Part shown: one piece after another, positions 46,966-56,270 of the stretch
Position numbering within the stretch: position 1 is the first letter of the stretch
Layout of the letters: every line of letters starts with the position of its first letter
NCBI RefSeq assembly: GCF_001620265.1
Contig: NZ_CP012661.1
Coordinates: 4,353,001 to 4,417,000 of the forward strand
Source: Frigidibacter mobilis
GTDB lineage: Bacteria > Pseudomonadota > Alphaproteobacteria > Rhodobacterales > Rhodobacteraceae
Direction: 5' to 3'
DNA: 64,000 nt
Translations under genes and position numbers: made by a program
The notes under the pieces: model-generated
Told to the model about the DNA's origin: nothing
Database searches by the model: none
Seen by the model: only the letters and a program-made list of their open reading frames with translations

Positions 46966-47530
46966 TCACACAGCGCGGCGATTGTGGTAAGCTGTATACA
47001 GAACTACAGCAATTGTCGCCTTCGTCAAATCCCGATCAGGAACGGGTAAAGCCCGGCGTTCAGCAATTTCTCGCCATAACCGACAAAGCCACCCAACCAG
47101 AACAGCCCTGCGCAATACATGAGTATCGAGCCCAAAAAGACCGCGACAGATGCTCTGAATGAAGGCCGAAGTCCTTCCAGTGCTTGAACAACCCAACCGG
47201 CAGCGGCCGCTGCAAGTGCGAAGCCTACCAGGTATCCGCCTGTGGGACCCGCAATATACGTCAGTCCGGCCGGCGCCGGAGGTGTGCCTGCGAACACCGG
47301 CAGGCCAAGCAGACCTTCGAAAAGGTATGCCACGACAACAAGACTACTGCGCACCGGCCCAGGAAAAGGCCCAGACCCAAGACAACCAGGGTTTGTGTAG
47401 ACATGGGAACAGGGTAGAACGGCACCACGATTTTGGCGGATAGTGCCAGAAGAATTGTGCCGACGAGTATTATCGAGATCTCTCGGGTCAGTCTTGCGAC
47501 TGATTGGCTTTGAGTGGTTTCCAGATTCAT
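46966..47530 (-). CDS. bioY: BioY biotin transporter S-component (two frame breaks)
   Basis: Membrane biotin-binding importer. Reading from ATG 47530: LTREISIILVGTILLALSAKIVVPFYPVPMSTQTLVVLGLGLFLG, then after one restored G near 47355 PVRSSLVVVAYLFEGLLGLPVFAGTPPAPAGLTYIAGPTGGYLVGFALAAAAAGWVV...YGEKLLNAGLYPFLIG, and after a second near 47035 DLTKATIAVVLYTAYHNRRAV. Corrected length 188 aa, six hydrophobic helices, family-typical PVPMSTQT and GPTGGYL motifs. It is last in the TetR-led operon, whose carboxylase needs biotin. No ATPase or EcfT genes follow, so it would act alone or with core-genome partners. Confidence 0.88.
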
Positions 47531-47578
47531 CTTTTTCGTCCTTGTTTCTGTAGATTGTTGATTTTTTGGATAGTAAGC

Positions 47579-48745
47579 TCACATGCGCTTGGCGACTTCT
47601 TCCAACATGACTTCGCTCGCCCCGCCGCCGATGGCCTGCACACGGGCATCGCGTGACATGCGTTCCACCGGTGTTTCGCGCATATAACCCATGCCGCCGT
47701 GAAACTGGACGCAGTCATAAAGCACGCTGTTCACCAGTTCGCCGCAATAGGCTTTGACCATCGAGACCTCTTTCACGCAGTCACCGCCCGCGGCATCCAG
47801 ACCGGCGGCGTGATAGACCAGCTGACGTCCTGCAGCGATCCGCGTCTGACAGTCGGCCAGCCGTTGGCGCACGGCCTGCTTGTCCCACAGAACGCCGCCA
47901 AAGGCCCTGCGCTGCTTGACATAATCCACGGTCATGTCCAGCGCGGTTTGCGCTTCGGCACAGGCCATCGCACCCAGCACAATGCGTTCGTTCTGGAAGT
48001 TCTTCATTACCGAATAGAAACCGCGGTTGACCTCGCCCAAGACGTTTTCGGCCGGGATGCGGACATCTTCGAAGATCAGTTCGGCAGTGTCCGAGCACAG
48101 CCAGCCGGTCTTGTTCAACGCCCGTCCGACCGAAAAGCCCGGCGTGCCTTTTTCGACCGCAAACATGGTGATCCCGCGCGAGCCCTTGGCATCGGGATCG
48201 GTCTTGGCACCGACAAAGTAGAGATCGCCATGCACGCCGTTGGTGATGAACATCTTGGTGCCGTTCAGCACCCAATCCGACCCGTCCCGCACCGCGCGGG
48301 AGCGCATGCCCGCCACGTCCGAGCCCGCGCCCGGTTCGGTCACAGCAACGGCGGTGATCATTTCGCCCGAGGTGATCGACGGCATCCAGCGCGCCTTCTG
48401 TTCGGGCGTGCCGGCGTTTTCCAGATGCGGCGACGCCATGTCGGTGTGGACCAGAACCGTGGCCGAGAATCCGCCGAAGGTGGATCGCCCGACCTCTTCG
48501 GCCAGAACCACGCTGGACATCACGTCCAGCCCCGCGCCGCCATACTGTTCGTCATAGCGCATCCCCAGAACGCCGAGATCACCCATCCGGCGCAGCACGT
48601 CGCGGGGCACCATGCCCTCCTCTTCCCAGGGCTCGGCCTTGGCGGTCACCTCGGTTTCGATGAACCGGCGCAGCTGGTTGCGGATCATCTCGAGGTCTTC
48701 GTTGAACAGGCCGGAGGCCGCGGTGATGTTGTCTTGTCTGGTCAT
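47579..48745 (-). CDS. Acyl-CoA dehydrogenase
   Basis: A 388-residue acyl-CoA dehydrogenase. AVAVTEPGAGSDVAGMRSRAV, GTKMFITNGVHGDLYFVGAKT, VEKGTPGFSVGRALNKTGWLCSDTAELIFEDVRIP, QFHGGMGYMRETPVERMSRDARVQAIGGGASEVMLEEV with the catalytic-Glu region. Context with a carboxylase and hydratase recalls leucine/isovalerate (Liu) and citronellyl-CoA (Atu) operons, so a branched substrate is likely. ATG 48745 overlaps the upstream carboxylase stop. Intact. Confidence 0.92.
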   Translation of the reverse strand: MTRQDNITAASGLFNEDLEMIRNQLRRFIETEVTAKAEPWEEEGMVPRDVLRRMGDLGVLGMRYDEQYGGAGLDVMSSVVLAEEVGRSTFGGFSATVLVHTDMASPHLENAGTPEQKARWMPSITSGEMITAVAVTEPGAGSDVAGMRSRAVRDGSDWVLNGTKMFITNGVHGDLYFVGAKTDPDAKGSRGITMFAVEKGTPGFSVGRALNKTGWLCSDTAELIFEDVRIPAENVLGEVNRGFYSVMKNFQNERIVLGAMACAEAQTALDMTVDYVKQRRAFGGVLWDKQAVRQRLADCQTRIAAGRQLVYHAAGLDAAGGDCVKEVSMVKAYCGELVNSVLYDCVQFHGGMGYMRETPVERMSRDARVQAIGGGASEVMLEEVAKRM

Positions 48746-50745
48746 GTGTTTTCCTCTGGATCGAGTTTGATAAGTGGGGCGTGCCCGGCAACCGTGTCGC
48801 CCGGTGCACAATAGATTTCCGTCACCACGCCCGCGACCGGCGCGGGCAGGCTTTGCAACAGCTTCATGGCCTCAAGCACCACCAGCGTGTCACCGGCTTT
48901 GACGCGGTCGCCGAGTGCGACGCGCACCTCGGCCACGGCGCCGGGCATGGGTGCGGACAACAGGTCAGCGACGCCAGACCCGCTGGTGGCACGTTGCAGA
49001 TGCTGGTCTTCCAGCGTACGCAGGTCTGTCGCGGTCATTCCAGCAGGGGTTTGCAGGTGCACTCGCCAGTGACTCGGCGCGCGCACGACGTAAGCGATGC
49101 GCGAAAACGGAACCCCGTCGATGCGTCCGCTCAGGCGTCCCCCGGTCAGAACGGCACTCTCGACCGTGATGGTCTGGCCGTCCGGCTGTATGGCAGTCAA
49201 CACCGGCCCGGAGCCGCTCACGCGGATCGGGTCGTCTTTGGTTGTGTCCCAATAGAAGGCCGCGCCGGGCTGTCCCGCAGGGGCTGTGAGTCGCCAGGAC
49301 CCCAGGCTTTCCCAGGGCGACGCGCCCGCCGGGACGAGGCGCAGATGCAGCGCCATCGCGGCAAGGGCCATGTCCCGGGAATCAGCGGACGGTTCAGTCC
49401 AGCCGCCTGGGAACATCTCGGGCAGGCCCGAGGTATGGTGCCGGAACGCCTGAAAATCCGGGTGTGCCAGTAACGCGCGCTGATAGGCCAGGTTCAGGCC
49501 GACGCCGCCGACGGCAAAAGCATCGATCGCGGTGATCGCCCGGCGGATCGCCCCGGCCCGATCCGGCGCGTGGACGATCAGCTTGGCAATCATCGAATCG
49601 TAATGGTGGCTGACGACCGAGCCTGCCTCGACCCCGGTATCGAGCCGCACGCCGGCGGGCGGAGCCCAAAGGGTGATCTCGCCCGTTTCGGGGCGGAAAT
49701 TCTCGGCCGGTTTTTCGGCGGCGACGCGGATTTCGATGGCGTGCCCGTCAAACTGCACATCGCCTTGCGTCAGCGCCAGCCGCTCGCCCCGCGCGATGCG
49801 CAACTGCCATTCGACCAGATCGATGCCGGTGATCGCCTCGGTCACGGGGTGTTCCACCTGCAACCGGGTATTCATTTCCAGAAAGTAGTATTCACCTCGC
49901 CCGGGGTCATAGAGGTATTCCACCGTCCCGGCGGAGCGATAGCCGATCGCCTGCGCCAACCGCACCGCTGCCGCACGCATGCGGTCGCGCACAGCCTCGG
50001 GAAGATCGGCGGCGGGGGCTTCTTCGATCAGCTTTTGGTGGTTGCGTTGCAGCGAACAATCGCGGTCGCCCAGATGCAGCACGGTGCCGTGAGTGTCGCC
50101 CAGAACCTGAATTTCGACGTGGCGGGCACGGGGCGCATAGCGTTCGAGGAACACCGCCGGATCGCCGAAGGCGCTCTGCGCTTCGGCCCGGGCAGATGCA
50201 ATCGCTTCGGGTGCGTCGCCCAGATCGGAGACAAGCCGCATCCCGCGTCCGCCGCCGCCGGCGCTGGCCTTGACCAGAAAGGGGGTGCCAAGCGCCTTGG
50301 CCTCTTGCAGCAGGCGCGCGTCGGACTGATCCTCGCCGCGATAGCCGGGCAGGACGGGCACGCCTGCGGCTTCGGCGGCAGCCTTGGCCTCGATCTTGGA
50401 GCCCATCCGCGCGATAGCGTCGGGTTCCGGCCCGATGAACACAAGGCCCGCCGCCTCGACCGCCGCCGCGAAACCGGCATTCTCAGACAGAAAACCATAG
50501 CCCGGGTGCACCGCACCCGCGCCCGTCGCCCGCGCGGCCTCAAGGATGGCCTCGACGCTCAAATAGCTGTCCGACGGGGCGGCCCCGCCGATGCAGACGG
50601 CATGATCGGCCTCGGCCACGAAGGGCGCGTCGCGGTCCGCGTCCGAAAACACCGCTACGCTTTCCAGCCCCAGTTTGCGGCACCCGCGCTGGATGCGCCG
50701 GGCAATCTCGCCCCGGTTGGCGATCAGAACGCGGGTGAAGCTCAT
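48742..50745 (-). CDS. Acyl-CoA carboxylase alpha subunit (biotin carboxylase-BCCP)
   Basis: A 667-residue protein with biotin carboxylase N domain (FTRVLIANRGEIARRIQRGCRKLGLESVAVFSDAD), ATP-grasp (FLVKASAGGGGRGMRLV, RHVEIQVLGDTHGTVLHLGDRDCSLQRNHQKLIEEAP, EYYFLEMNTRLQVEHPVTEAITGIDLVEWQ), carboxylase C domain and a C-terminal biotinyl domain with VVLEAMKLLQS (Lys about 628; the common next residue M is L here). It resembles methylcrotonyl-/geranyl-CoA carboxylase alpha subunits. ATG 50745 overlaps the hydratase stop at ATGA; a GTG/ATG further upstream is less likely. Confidence 0.93.
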   Translation of the reverse strand: MSFTRVLIANRGEIARRIQRGCRKLGLESVAVFSDADRDAPFVAEADHAVCIGGAAPSDSYLSVEAILEAARATGAGAVHPGYGFLSENAGFAAAVEAAGLVFIGPEPDAIARMGSKIEAKAAAEAAGVPVLPGYRGEDQSDARLLQEAKALGTPFLVKASAGGGGRGMRLVSDLGDAPEAIASARAEAQSAFGDPAVFLERYAPRARHVEIQVLGDTHGTVLHLGDRDCSLQRNHQKLIEEAPAADLPEAVRDRMRAAAVRLAQAIGYRSAGTVEYLYDPGRGEYYFLEMNTRLQVEHPVTEAITGIDLVEWQLRIARGERLALTQGDVQFDGHAIEIRVAAEKPAENFRPETGEITLWAPPAGVRLDTGVEAGSVVSHHYDSMIAKLIVHAPDRAGAIRRAITAIDAFAVGGVGLNLAYQRALLAHPDFQAFRHHTSGLPEMFPGGWTEPSADSRDMALAAMALHLRLVPAGASPWESLGSWRLTAPAGQPGAAFYWDTTKDDPIRVSGSGPVLTAIQPDGQTITVESAVLTGGRLSGRIDGVPFSRIAYVVRAPSHWRVHLQTPAGMTATDLRTLEDQHLQRATSGSGVADLLSAPMPGAVAEVRVALGDRVKAGDTLVVLEAMKLLQSLPAPVAGVVTEIYCAPGDTVAGHAPLIKLDPEENT

Positions 50746-51536
50746 TTCACCCGCCATGACGGAACGCCCTTGTTGATGAAGCTGTTGATGCCTTCGATAC
50801 CTTCCTCCGTCTCCCACGCATCGGCCAGCCGGTCGGCGGTGTAGATCATGTTGGTCTCCAGATCGTGGGACGCGACATAGGCGATCAGCGCCTTGGTATC
50901 GGCCACGGCACCCGGCGCGGCCTGAAGGTGATCATGCACCACCCGGTTCACCGTGGCGTCCAGGTCGCCCGGCGCGACAACTTCGGTCAACAGACCGATC
51001 CGCTCGGCGCGGGCCGTGTCGAACAACGCCCCCGACAGCATGGTTTCACGCGAATGCACCTTGCCGATGCGGGCCACCACATAAGGCGATATATTCGCGG
51101 GCAGAAGGCCCAGCTTGACCTCGGTCAGACCGAAGCGCGCGCCTTCGGCGCCGATGGTGTAGTCGCAGACGGAGATCATGCCGACACCGCCACCGTAGGC
51201 CGGGCCGTTGATCCGCCCGATCAAGGGCTTGGGCAGCGTGTCAAGACGGCGCAACAGCCGCGCCAGCGTGGCGCTTTGTGCGACCCTTTCACTACGGGTT
51301 TTCTCGACATTAGAGGCGAACCAGTTGAAATCGCCGCCCGCGCAGAAGCTCTTGCCCGCGCCGGTCAGGACCACAATACGCACATCGTTATCTGCAGCCA
51401 GCTTTTCGGCGGCATCGTATAGCTCTGCGATCAATTCGCCATTCAGCGCATTGTGTTTGTCGGGGCGGTTGAGCGTCAGCGTGGCGACGCCGCGCGCATC
51501 GGTTTCGACAAGGATCGTGTTGTAGGTATTGGTCAA
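50742..51536 (-). CDS. Enoyl-CoA hydratase, methylglutaconyl-type
   Basis: A 264-residue crotonase: VATLTLNRPDKHNALNGELIAELYDAA, VVLTGAGKSFCAGGDFNWFASNVEKT, INGPAYGGGVGMISVCDYTIGAEGARFGLTEVKLGLLPANISPYVVARIG. The FGLTEVKLGLLPANISPYV stretch is characteristic of methylglutaconyl-CoA and isohexenylglutaconyl-CoA hydratases, which act on the product of the neighbouring carboxylase. It lies between the two carboxylase subunit genes, as in liu/atu-type operons. Confidence 0.9.
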   Translation of the reverse strand: MTNTYNTILVETDARGVATLTLNRPDKHNALNGELIAELYDAAEKLAADNDVRIVVLTGAGKSFCAGGDFNWFASNVEKTRSERVAQSATLARLLRRLDTLPKPLIGRINGPAYGGGVGMISVCDYTIGAEGARFGLTEVKLGLLPANISPYVVARIGKVHSRETMLSGALFDTARAERIGLLTEVVAPGDLDATVNRVVHDHLQAAPGAVADTKALIAYVASHDLETNMIYTADRLADAWETEEGIEGINSFINKGVPSWRVK

Positions 51537-51545
51537 CTTGAAGCC

Positions 51546-53142
51546 TCACATTCTGAATACAGGCGTATGGCGACCGGCTTCGGGCACCGATGTCACGATG
51601 GCCAGGCACAGGCCAAGGATATCGCGGGTTTGCGCGGGTTCGATCAGCCCGTCATCCCAAAGCCGCGAGGTGGCATAATAGGGATCGGACTGTTCACCGT
51701 ACTGGGCCCGAACCTGCTCCTCGATCAGCTTCATGTCGGCCTCCATCTTGCCCGGGTCGCCGCCTTTCTGGCGGCGCAGTTCCAGCATCACATTTGTGGC
51801 GATGTCGGCAGACATGGTGGCCAGTTCCGCCGTGGGCCAGGCAAAGAGAAAATTCGGGCGAAACCACGTCCGCACATGCCGTAGTTGCCCGCCCCGTATG
51901 AGCCGCCCAAGAGGACCGACAGGCGCGGCACCTTGGCAACCGACATGGCATAGACCAGCTTGGCACTGTCTTTGGCAATGCCGCCGCGCTCGGCTTCGGT
52001 GCCGACCATGAAGCCCGAGATGTTGTGCAGGAACAAAAGCGGGATGTTACGCTGATCGCACATCGAAACGAATTGCGCACCCTTGAGCGAACTGTCGGAC
52101 ACAAGCGCCCCATTATTTGCGAGAATGCCCACTCGATAGCCGTGAATCCGCGCGGTGCCGCAGACCAGCGTCTCACCCCATCCGGGCTTGAATTCGCGGA
52201 ATTCCCCGGCGTCGATCATGCGCAGCAGAACCTCGCGCATGTCATAGGGCTGTTTGCGATCGGCGCTGATGACGCCAAGCAGTTCCTCTGGGTTGCGCGC
52301 CGGCGGAGCGCAGGTTGCATCGGGACCCATCGGCGCGACAGGCCCAGTTCGGATACGATGTCGCGCATCAGAGCAAGCGCATGATACTCGTCCTCGGCCA
52401 GATGGTCAGACACACCGGAGACGCGCGAATGCATCTCGGCCCCCCCCAATGTTTCTCCATCAACCTCTTCGTTGATCGCCACCTTGACGATCGAGGGGCC
52501 GCCCAGATGGATGCGTGCGTTGCCGCGTACCATGATGACTTCGTCCGACAGGGCCGGGATATAGGCCCCACCGGCCGTGCAGCCTCCAAAGACCGCCGAA
52601 ATCTGCGGCAGGCCGCTCGCGGACATGTTGGTTTGACGATAAAAGGAATTGCCGAAATGGCGGGCATCGGGGAAAACCCGGTCCTGCTCTGGCAGATAGG
52701 CACCGCCGCAATCCACCAGATAGAGGCAGGGCAGCCGGTTCTCGGCTGCGATTTCCTGGGCGCGGATGTGTTTCTGCACGGTTTCGTGATAGAAGGAACC
52801 CCCCTTCACTGTCGCATCGTTGGCGATCACAACGCAGGGCAGCCCGTGGACGATCCCGATACCGGTCACGATCCCCGCACCGGGAACCTCGCCCCCATAT
52901 TGACCGTAGGCGGCAAGCGACGACAGCTCAAGAAACGCAGTGCCCGGATCCACCAGCAGGTCGATCCGTTCGCGGACCAGCAGCTTGCTGCGCTTGCGAT
53001 GCCGCGCGACCATGTCGGGGCGGCCGCCAGCCGTTGCTTCGGCGATCCGCGCACGCAGCGTTTCGACGCGCTCGCTTTGTGCGGCGTGGTTGCGGGTGTA
53101 GGTCTCTGATGCGGCCAGCACCGCTGTTTCAAGACGTGCCAT
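51546..53142 (-). CDS. Acyl-CoA carboxylase beta subunit, carboxyltransferase (two frame breaks)
   Basis: Carboxyltransferase partner of the alpha subunit. From ATG 53142: MARLETAVLAASETYTRNHAAQ...RERIDLLVDPGTAFLELSSLAAYGQYGGEVPGAGIVTGIGIVHGLPCVVIANDATVKGGSFYHETVQKHIRAQEIA...FGGCTAGGAYIPALSDEVIMV. One base is missing near 52322 (LSRPMGPDATCAPPARNPEELLGVISAD) and another near 51868 (GNYGMCGR...WFRPNFLFAWPTAELATMSADIA), after which it runs to VFRM. Corrected length 532 aa, normal for methylcrotonyl-type beta subunits. The usual SVMGG segment is replaced by ATMSADIATNV, so the acyl substrate may differ from methylcrotonyl-CoA. It starts just 5 bp past the TetR stop. Confidence 0.87.
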
Positions 53143-53146
53143 GTAG

Positions 53147-53776
53147 TCAGGTATCCTGTCTTTGGAGTATCCCGTTGAGGAACACATCGGCATAGGTGCG
53201 TGACAACGCGTCGGCGCTACCGCGGTCCGGGTCGAACCAATCGAGCGTGGCGTTCAGTGCACCGATCAGCATCAGGCGCAGGCGGCGGATATCGACGTCT
53301 TGCTTCAGCGCGCCGTCTTCCTGAAGCCGGGACAGAAGACTGTCCCACTCTGCCTCATAGGCCCGTCGCGTGGGCAAGTTGGCATCCCGCACGGATTGCG
53401 GCACCTGCCCGAAAATACGCACATTCGCCGAGGTATAATCGCTCACATCAAGAAGCGCGCGCAAATGCGCCCGGATCGCGGCGCGCAGTACCGTTTCGCC
53501 GTCGGCATCCGCCGGCAGGGCGGTGACGGCGTCTCTCATGCTCTCGTGAACGACTTGAATCCCTGCATCAAGAACGGCCGCGACGATCTCGTCCTTGGAA
53601 CCGAAATGATAGTATATGCTACCCGCCTTGATCCCGGCGGCCTCGGCAATTTTTCGGAGCGAAACGGACCCGTAGCCTTGTTCGCGGAAAAGCCGCGCGG
53701 CAATGTCCAGCACCCCGTCCCGTCCGACCGCGCTACGCGATGTCTCGTTGACTTTGCTTGCCGTGTTTTGTGCCAT
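53147..53776 (-). CDS. TetR-family repressor of the acyl-CoA regulon (predicted)
   Basis: A 209-residue TetR regulator. The N-terminal helix-turn-helix is GVLDIAARLFREQGYGSVSLRKIAEAAGIKAGSIYYHFGSKDEIVAAVLDAG (residues about 20-70), followed by an all-alpha ligand domain. It is first in the operon carrying carboxyltransferase, hydratase, biotin carboxylase, dehydrogenase and bioY. Its own start lies 27 bp from a palindrome, ACTAACGACCGTTAGA, of the same type found before the other catabolic units, so I infer autoregulation and control of the whole region, relieved by an acyl-CoA intermediate. The binding assignment is inference; the family is certain. Confidence 0.93.
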   Translation of the reverse strand: MAQNTASKVNETSRSAVGRDGVLDIAARLFREQGYGSVSLRKIAEAAGIKAGSIYYHFGSKDEIVAAVLDAGIQVVHESMRDAVTALPADADGETVLRAAIRAHLRALLDVSDYTSANVRIFGQVPQSVRDANLPTRRAYEAEWDSLLSRLQEDGALKQDVDIRRLRLMLIGALNATLDWFDPDRGSADALSRTYADVFLNGILQRQDT

Positions 53777-53802
53777 AGACCTTCGTTTCGCCTCAACGCC
53801 TA

Positions 53803-53818
53803 ACTAACGACCGTTAGA
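53803..53818. promoter_or_regulatory. Predicted TetR operator before the tetR operon, site 6
   Basis: ACTAACGACCGTTAGA, matching the consensus in both core half-sites. It is in the 5' region of the minus-strand tetR gene, which links the palindrome to this regulator. On the minus strand TTGACT lies upstream near 53858. Confidence 0.78.
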
Positions 53819-53923
53819 TTAATAGCGCAAGTGAGTCAATCGTCGTGATCGTGCCAGACTAGAGTTTGCGGAAAATTCCGCATGGGCGACCGCCAAGAGG
53901 CCGCCCAGACAATAATGTGCTTG

Positions 53924-53948
53924 CCCGGACCCCGTCGTCGGGTCCGGG
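53924..53948. terminator. Hairpin downstream of the SDR gene
   Basis: CCCGGACCC pairs with GGGTCCGGG around a 7-base loop, just past the stop of the minus-strand SDR. No T run follows, so it is a weak or factor-dependent terminator at best. Confidence 0.5.
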
Positions 53949-53956
53949 TAAATGCC

Positions 53957-54787
53957 TTAGATCACGAAACCGCCGCCGCAGATGATGTGCTGGCCCGAGA
54001 TGAAGTTCGATTCGGGCGAGCAGAACAGATAGACAGCACCGGCAGCCTCTTCCGGAGTGCCGACCCGGCCCAGCGGGATCATGCGCTCCATCTGGGACAA
54101 AAGATCGGGATTCACGCCGACCTTGATCTCTTTTTCCTCGACCTTGATCGTGCTGTCGCCGTCCGCGCTGCCTTCGGTGAGGCGCGTGCGGATCGGGCCG
54201 AAGGCGACGGCGTTGACGTTGACCTTGTAGCGGCCCCATTCCTTGGCCATCGTCCGGGTGACCCCGAGGATACCGGCCTTGGCGGCGGAATAGTTGATCT
54301 GGCCGGCATTGCCGCCGGTCCCCGCGATGGACGAGATATTTACCACCTTGCGGAACACCTCCTGTCCGGCGGCGGCCTCTTCCTTGGCCTTGGCGCTGAT
54401 TATCGGCTGGGCAGCGCGCAGGATCCTGAAGGGTGCCGTCAGGTGGACGTCGATGATCGCCTGCCACTGTTCGTCGGACATCTTCTGAACGACGCTATCC
54501 CAAGTGTAGCCTGCGTTGTTCACGATGATGTCCAGCCCGCCAAAGCTGTCCACGCCGGTCTTGATGAACCGCTCGGCGAATCCGTCCGCGGTCACGCTGC
54601 CGGCACACACCACTGCCTCGGCTCCCATTGCGCGTACCGCCTCGGCGGTTTCATTGGCCGGACCGGCGTCCAGATCGTTGACCACAACCCGTGCCCCTTC
54701 CGAGGCCAGTTTGAGTGCGATTTCGCGGCCAATGCCACGGCCCGAGCCCGAGACCAAGGCAACGCGCCCGTCGAGTTTTCCAGTCAT
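53957..54787 (-). CDS. SDR dehydrogenase, 3-hydroxyacyl-CoA/FabG-like
   Basis: A 276-residue short-chain dehydrogenase with complete active-site residues: GRVALVSGSGRGIGREIALKLA (NAD(P) motif), NNAGYTWDS, KVVNISSIAGTGGNAGQINYSAAKAGILGVTRTMAKEWG (Ser, Tyr166, Lys170), then SGQHIICGGGFVI. It probably oxidises a 3-hydroxyacyl-CoA before thiolysis: the preceding gene on the same strand is a thiolase, 24 bp away, in the operon from site 7. Unlike the SDR at 7735, it has the catalytic Tyr. Confidence 0.9.
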   Translation of the reverse strand: MTGKLDGRVALVSGSGRGIGREIALKLASEGARVVVNDLDAGPANETAEAVRAMGAEAVVCAGSVTADGFAERFIKTGVDSFGGLDIIVNNAGYTWDSVVQKMSDEQWQAIIDVHLTAPFRILRAAQPIISAKAKEEAAAGQEVFRKVVNISSIAGTGGNAGQINYSAAKAGILGVTRTMAKEWGRYKVNVNAVAFGPIRTRLTEGSADGDSTIKVEEKEIKVGVNPDLLSQMERMIPLGRVGTPEEAAGAVYLFCSPESNFISGQHIICGGGFVI

Positions 54788-54811
54788 GTTGATTCCTCCC
54801 GAAAGGCGCTG

Positions 54812-55996
54812 TCAGGCTTTTTCATAAAGCGTGGTGACGCAGGCCCCGCCGAGGCCCAGATTGTGCTGAAGCGCCAGTCGCGCGCCATCGACCTGGCGCG
54901 CATCTGCCTGACCGCGAAGCTGCTGAACGAGCTCGGTACATTGCGCTAGGCCGGTCGCCCCAAGCGGATGGCCTTTGGACAAAAGACCGCCCGACGGGTT
55001 GGTCACGTATTTTCCGCCGTAGGTATTGTCGCCATCATCAACGAATTTCGCCGCTTCGCCGCGACCGCAAAGGCCAAGCGCCTCATAGGTGATCAGCTCG
55101 TTGTGGGCGAAACAGTCGTGCAGTTCGACCACATCCACGTCTTCGGGTCCGATGCCCGCCGCCTCGTAGACCTGATCGGCGGCGCGCTTGGCCATCGAAA
55201 AGCCGACCACTTCGCGCATGTCATGGGCTTCGAAAGTTTCCGGGCCGTCTGTTGTCATTGCCTGCGCCGCGATCCGAACGGAACTGTCCAGTCCGTGCTT
55301 GTCGGCGAATTCCTTGGAACAGATGATCGCCGCCGCCGCGCCACAGGTTGGCGGACAGGCCATGAGCTTGGTCATCACGCCCGGCCACACGACCTGGGCC
55401 GCCATGACGTCTTCAGCCGTCACCTCCTGCCGGAACAGGGCCACCGGATTCTTGGCCGCATGGCGGCTGGCCTTGGCGCGGATCTTGGCGAAGGTCTCAA
55501 GAGGCGTGCCGAACTCGTCCATGTGCGCCTTGCCCGCACCGCCGAAGTACCGCAGCGCCAGCGGAATCTCGGCGCTGCCAACCAGATCGTCGGTTTCTGC
55601 ATCGAAAGCCGCAAACGGGCTGACCCGATCATGGAACATCGCACCGATTGCGCCGGGCTGCATCTGTTCGAACCCAAGTGCCAGAGCACATTCAACCGCG
55701 CCGCTTTCAACTGCCTGCCGGGCTAGGAACAGGGCAGACGAACCGGTCGAGCAGTTGTTATTCACATTCAAAATCGGGATGCCGGTCATTCCAACATGGT
55801 ACAAGGCGCGCTGACCGCAGGTGCTGTCGCCATAGACATAGCCCACATAGGCCTGTTGGATTTTTCTATAATCCAATCCCGCGTCCGCCAGAGCGGACCG
55901 GGTCGCAGCGGTCGCCATCACATCGTAGCTTTCGGATTTTCCCGGCTTCTGGAACGGGACCATCCCGACGCCGGCGACATAGGCTTTGTCTGTCAT
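54812..55996 (-). CDS. SCP-x/lipid-transfer-type thiolase (acetyl-CoA acyltransferase)
   Basis: A 394-residue thiolase with the nucleophile intact: NVNNNCSTGSSALFLARQAVESG (Cys82) and the C-terminal NPSGGLLSKGHPLGATGLAQCTEL, plus GLGGACVTTLYEKA. The SCP2-thiolase branch handles branched 3-oxoacyl-CoAs, releasing acetyl- or propionyl-CoA. Start ATG 55996 has GGGAGAGAG upstream. First gene of a two-gene operon with the SDR. Confidence 0.93.
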   Translation of the reverse strand: MTDKAYVAGVGMVPFQKPGKSESYDVMATAATRSALADAGLDYRKIQQAYVGYVYGDSTCGQRALYHVGMTGIPILNVNNNCSTGSSALFLARQAVESGAVECALALGFEQMQPGAIGAMFHDRVSPFAAFDAETDDLVGSAEIPLALRYFGGAGKAHMDEFGTPLETFAKIRAKASRHAAKNPVALFRQEVTAEDVMAAQVVWPGVMTKLMACPPTCGAAAAIICSKEFADKHGLDSSVRIAAQAMTTDGPETFEAHDMREVVGFSMAKRAADQVYEAAGIGPEDVDVVELHDCFAHNELITYEALGLCGRGEAAKFVDDGDNTYGGKYVTNPSGGLLSKGHPLGATGLAQCTELVQQLRGQADARQVDGARLALQHNLGLGGACVTTLYEKA

Positions 55997-56047
55997 CTCT
56001 CTCTCCCAATTTTGGTGCGGCTATTCCAATGTTACGCCATACCATTT

Positions 56048-56063
56048 TCTACCACTTGTTAGA
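56048..56063. promoter_or_regulatory. Predicted TetR operator upstream of the thiolase operon, site 7
   Basis: TCTACCACTTGTTAGA, 14 of 16 matches to the consensus, 51 bp upstream of the thiolase start on the minus strand. Confidence 0.75.
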
Positions 56064-56270
56064 ATTAAGCTCCTGCCCCGCCAACTGTCAACACTGTTAC
56101 GCCATGACGTAGGGTGCTTGCCCATTTTCCTGACTTATGTTTGCTTTGCTTGACTGTGGGTATTGGAAGGCAGCACATTTCGGGCCTTCGGCTGCCAGCA
56201 TGACTGCCCATGAACGTTTGGTGTCGGTTTTCCGAAACTAGCGGCACGCAGACTGCGAAAGGAAGAGAGA

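Noticed and set aside
48781..50844. Long plus-strand open frames opposite the carboxylase genes (230 and 424 codons)
   Set aside because: High-GC shadow frames; the minus strand has complete biotin carboxylase and BCCP motifs.
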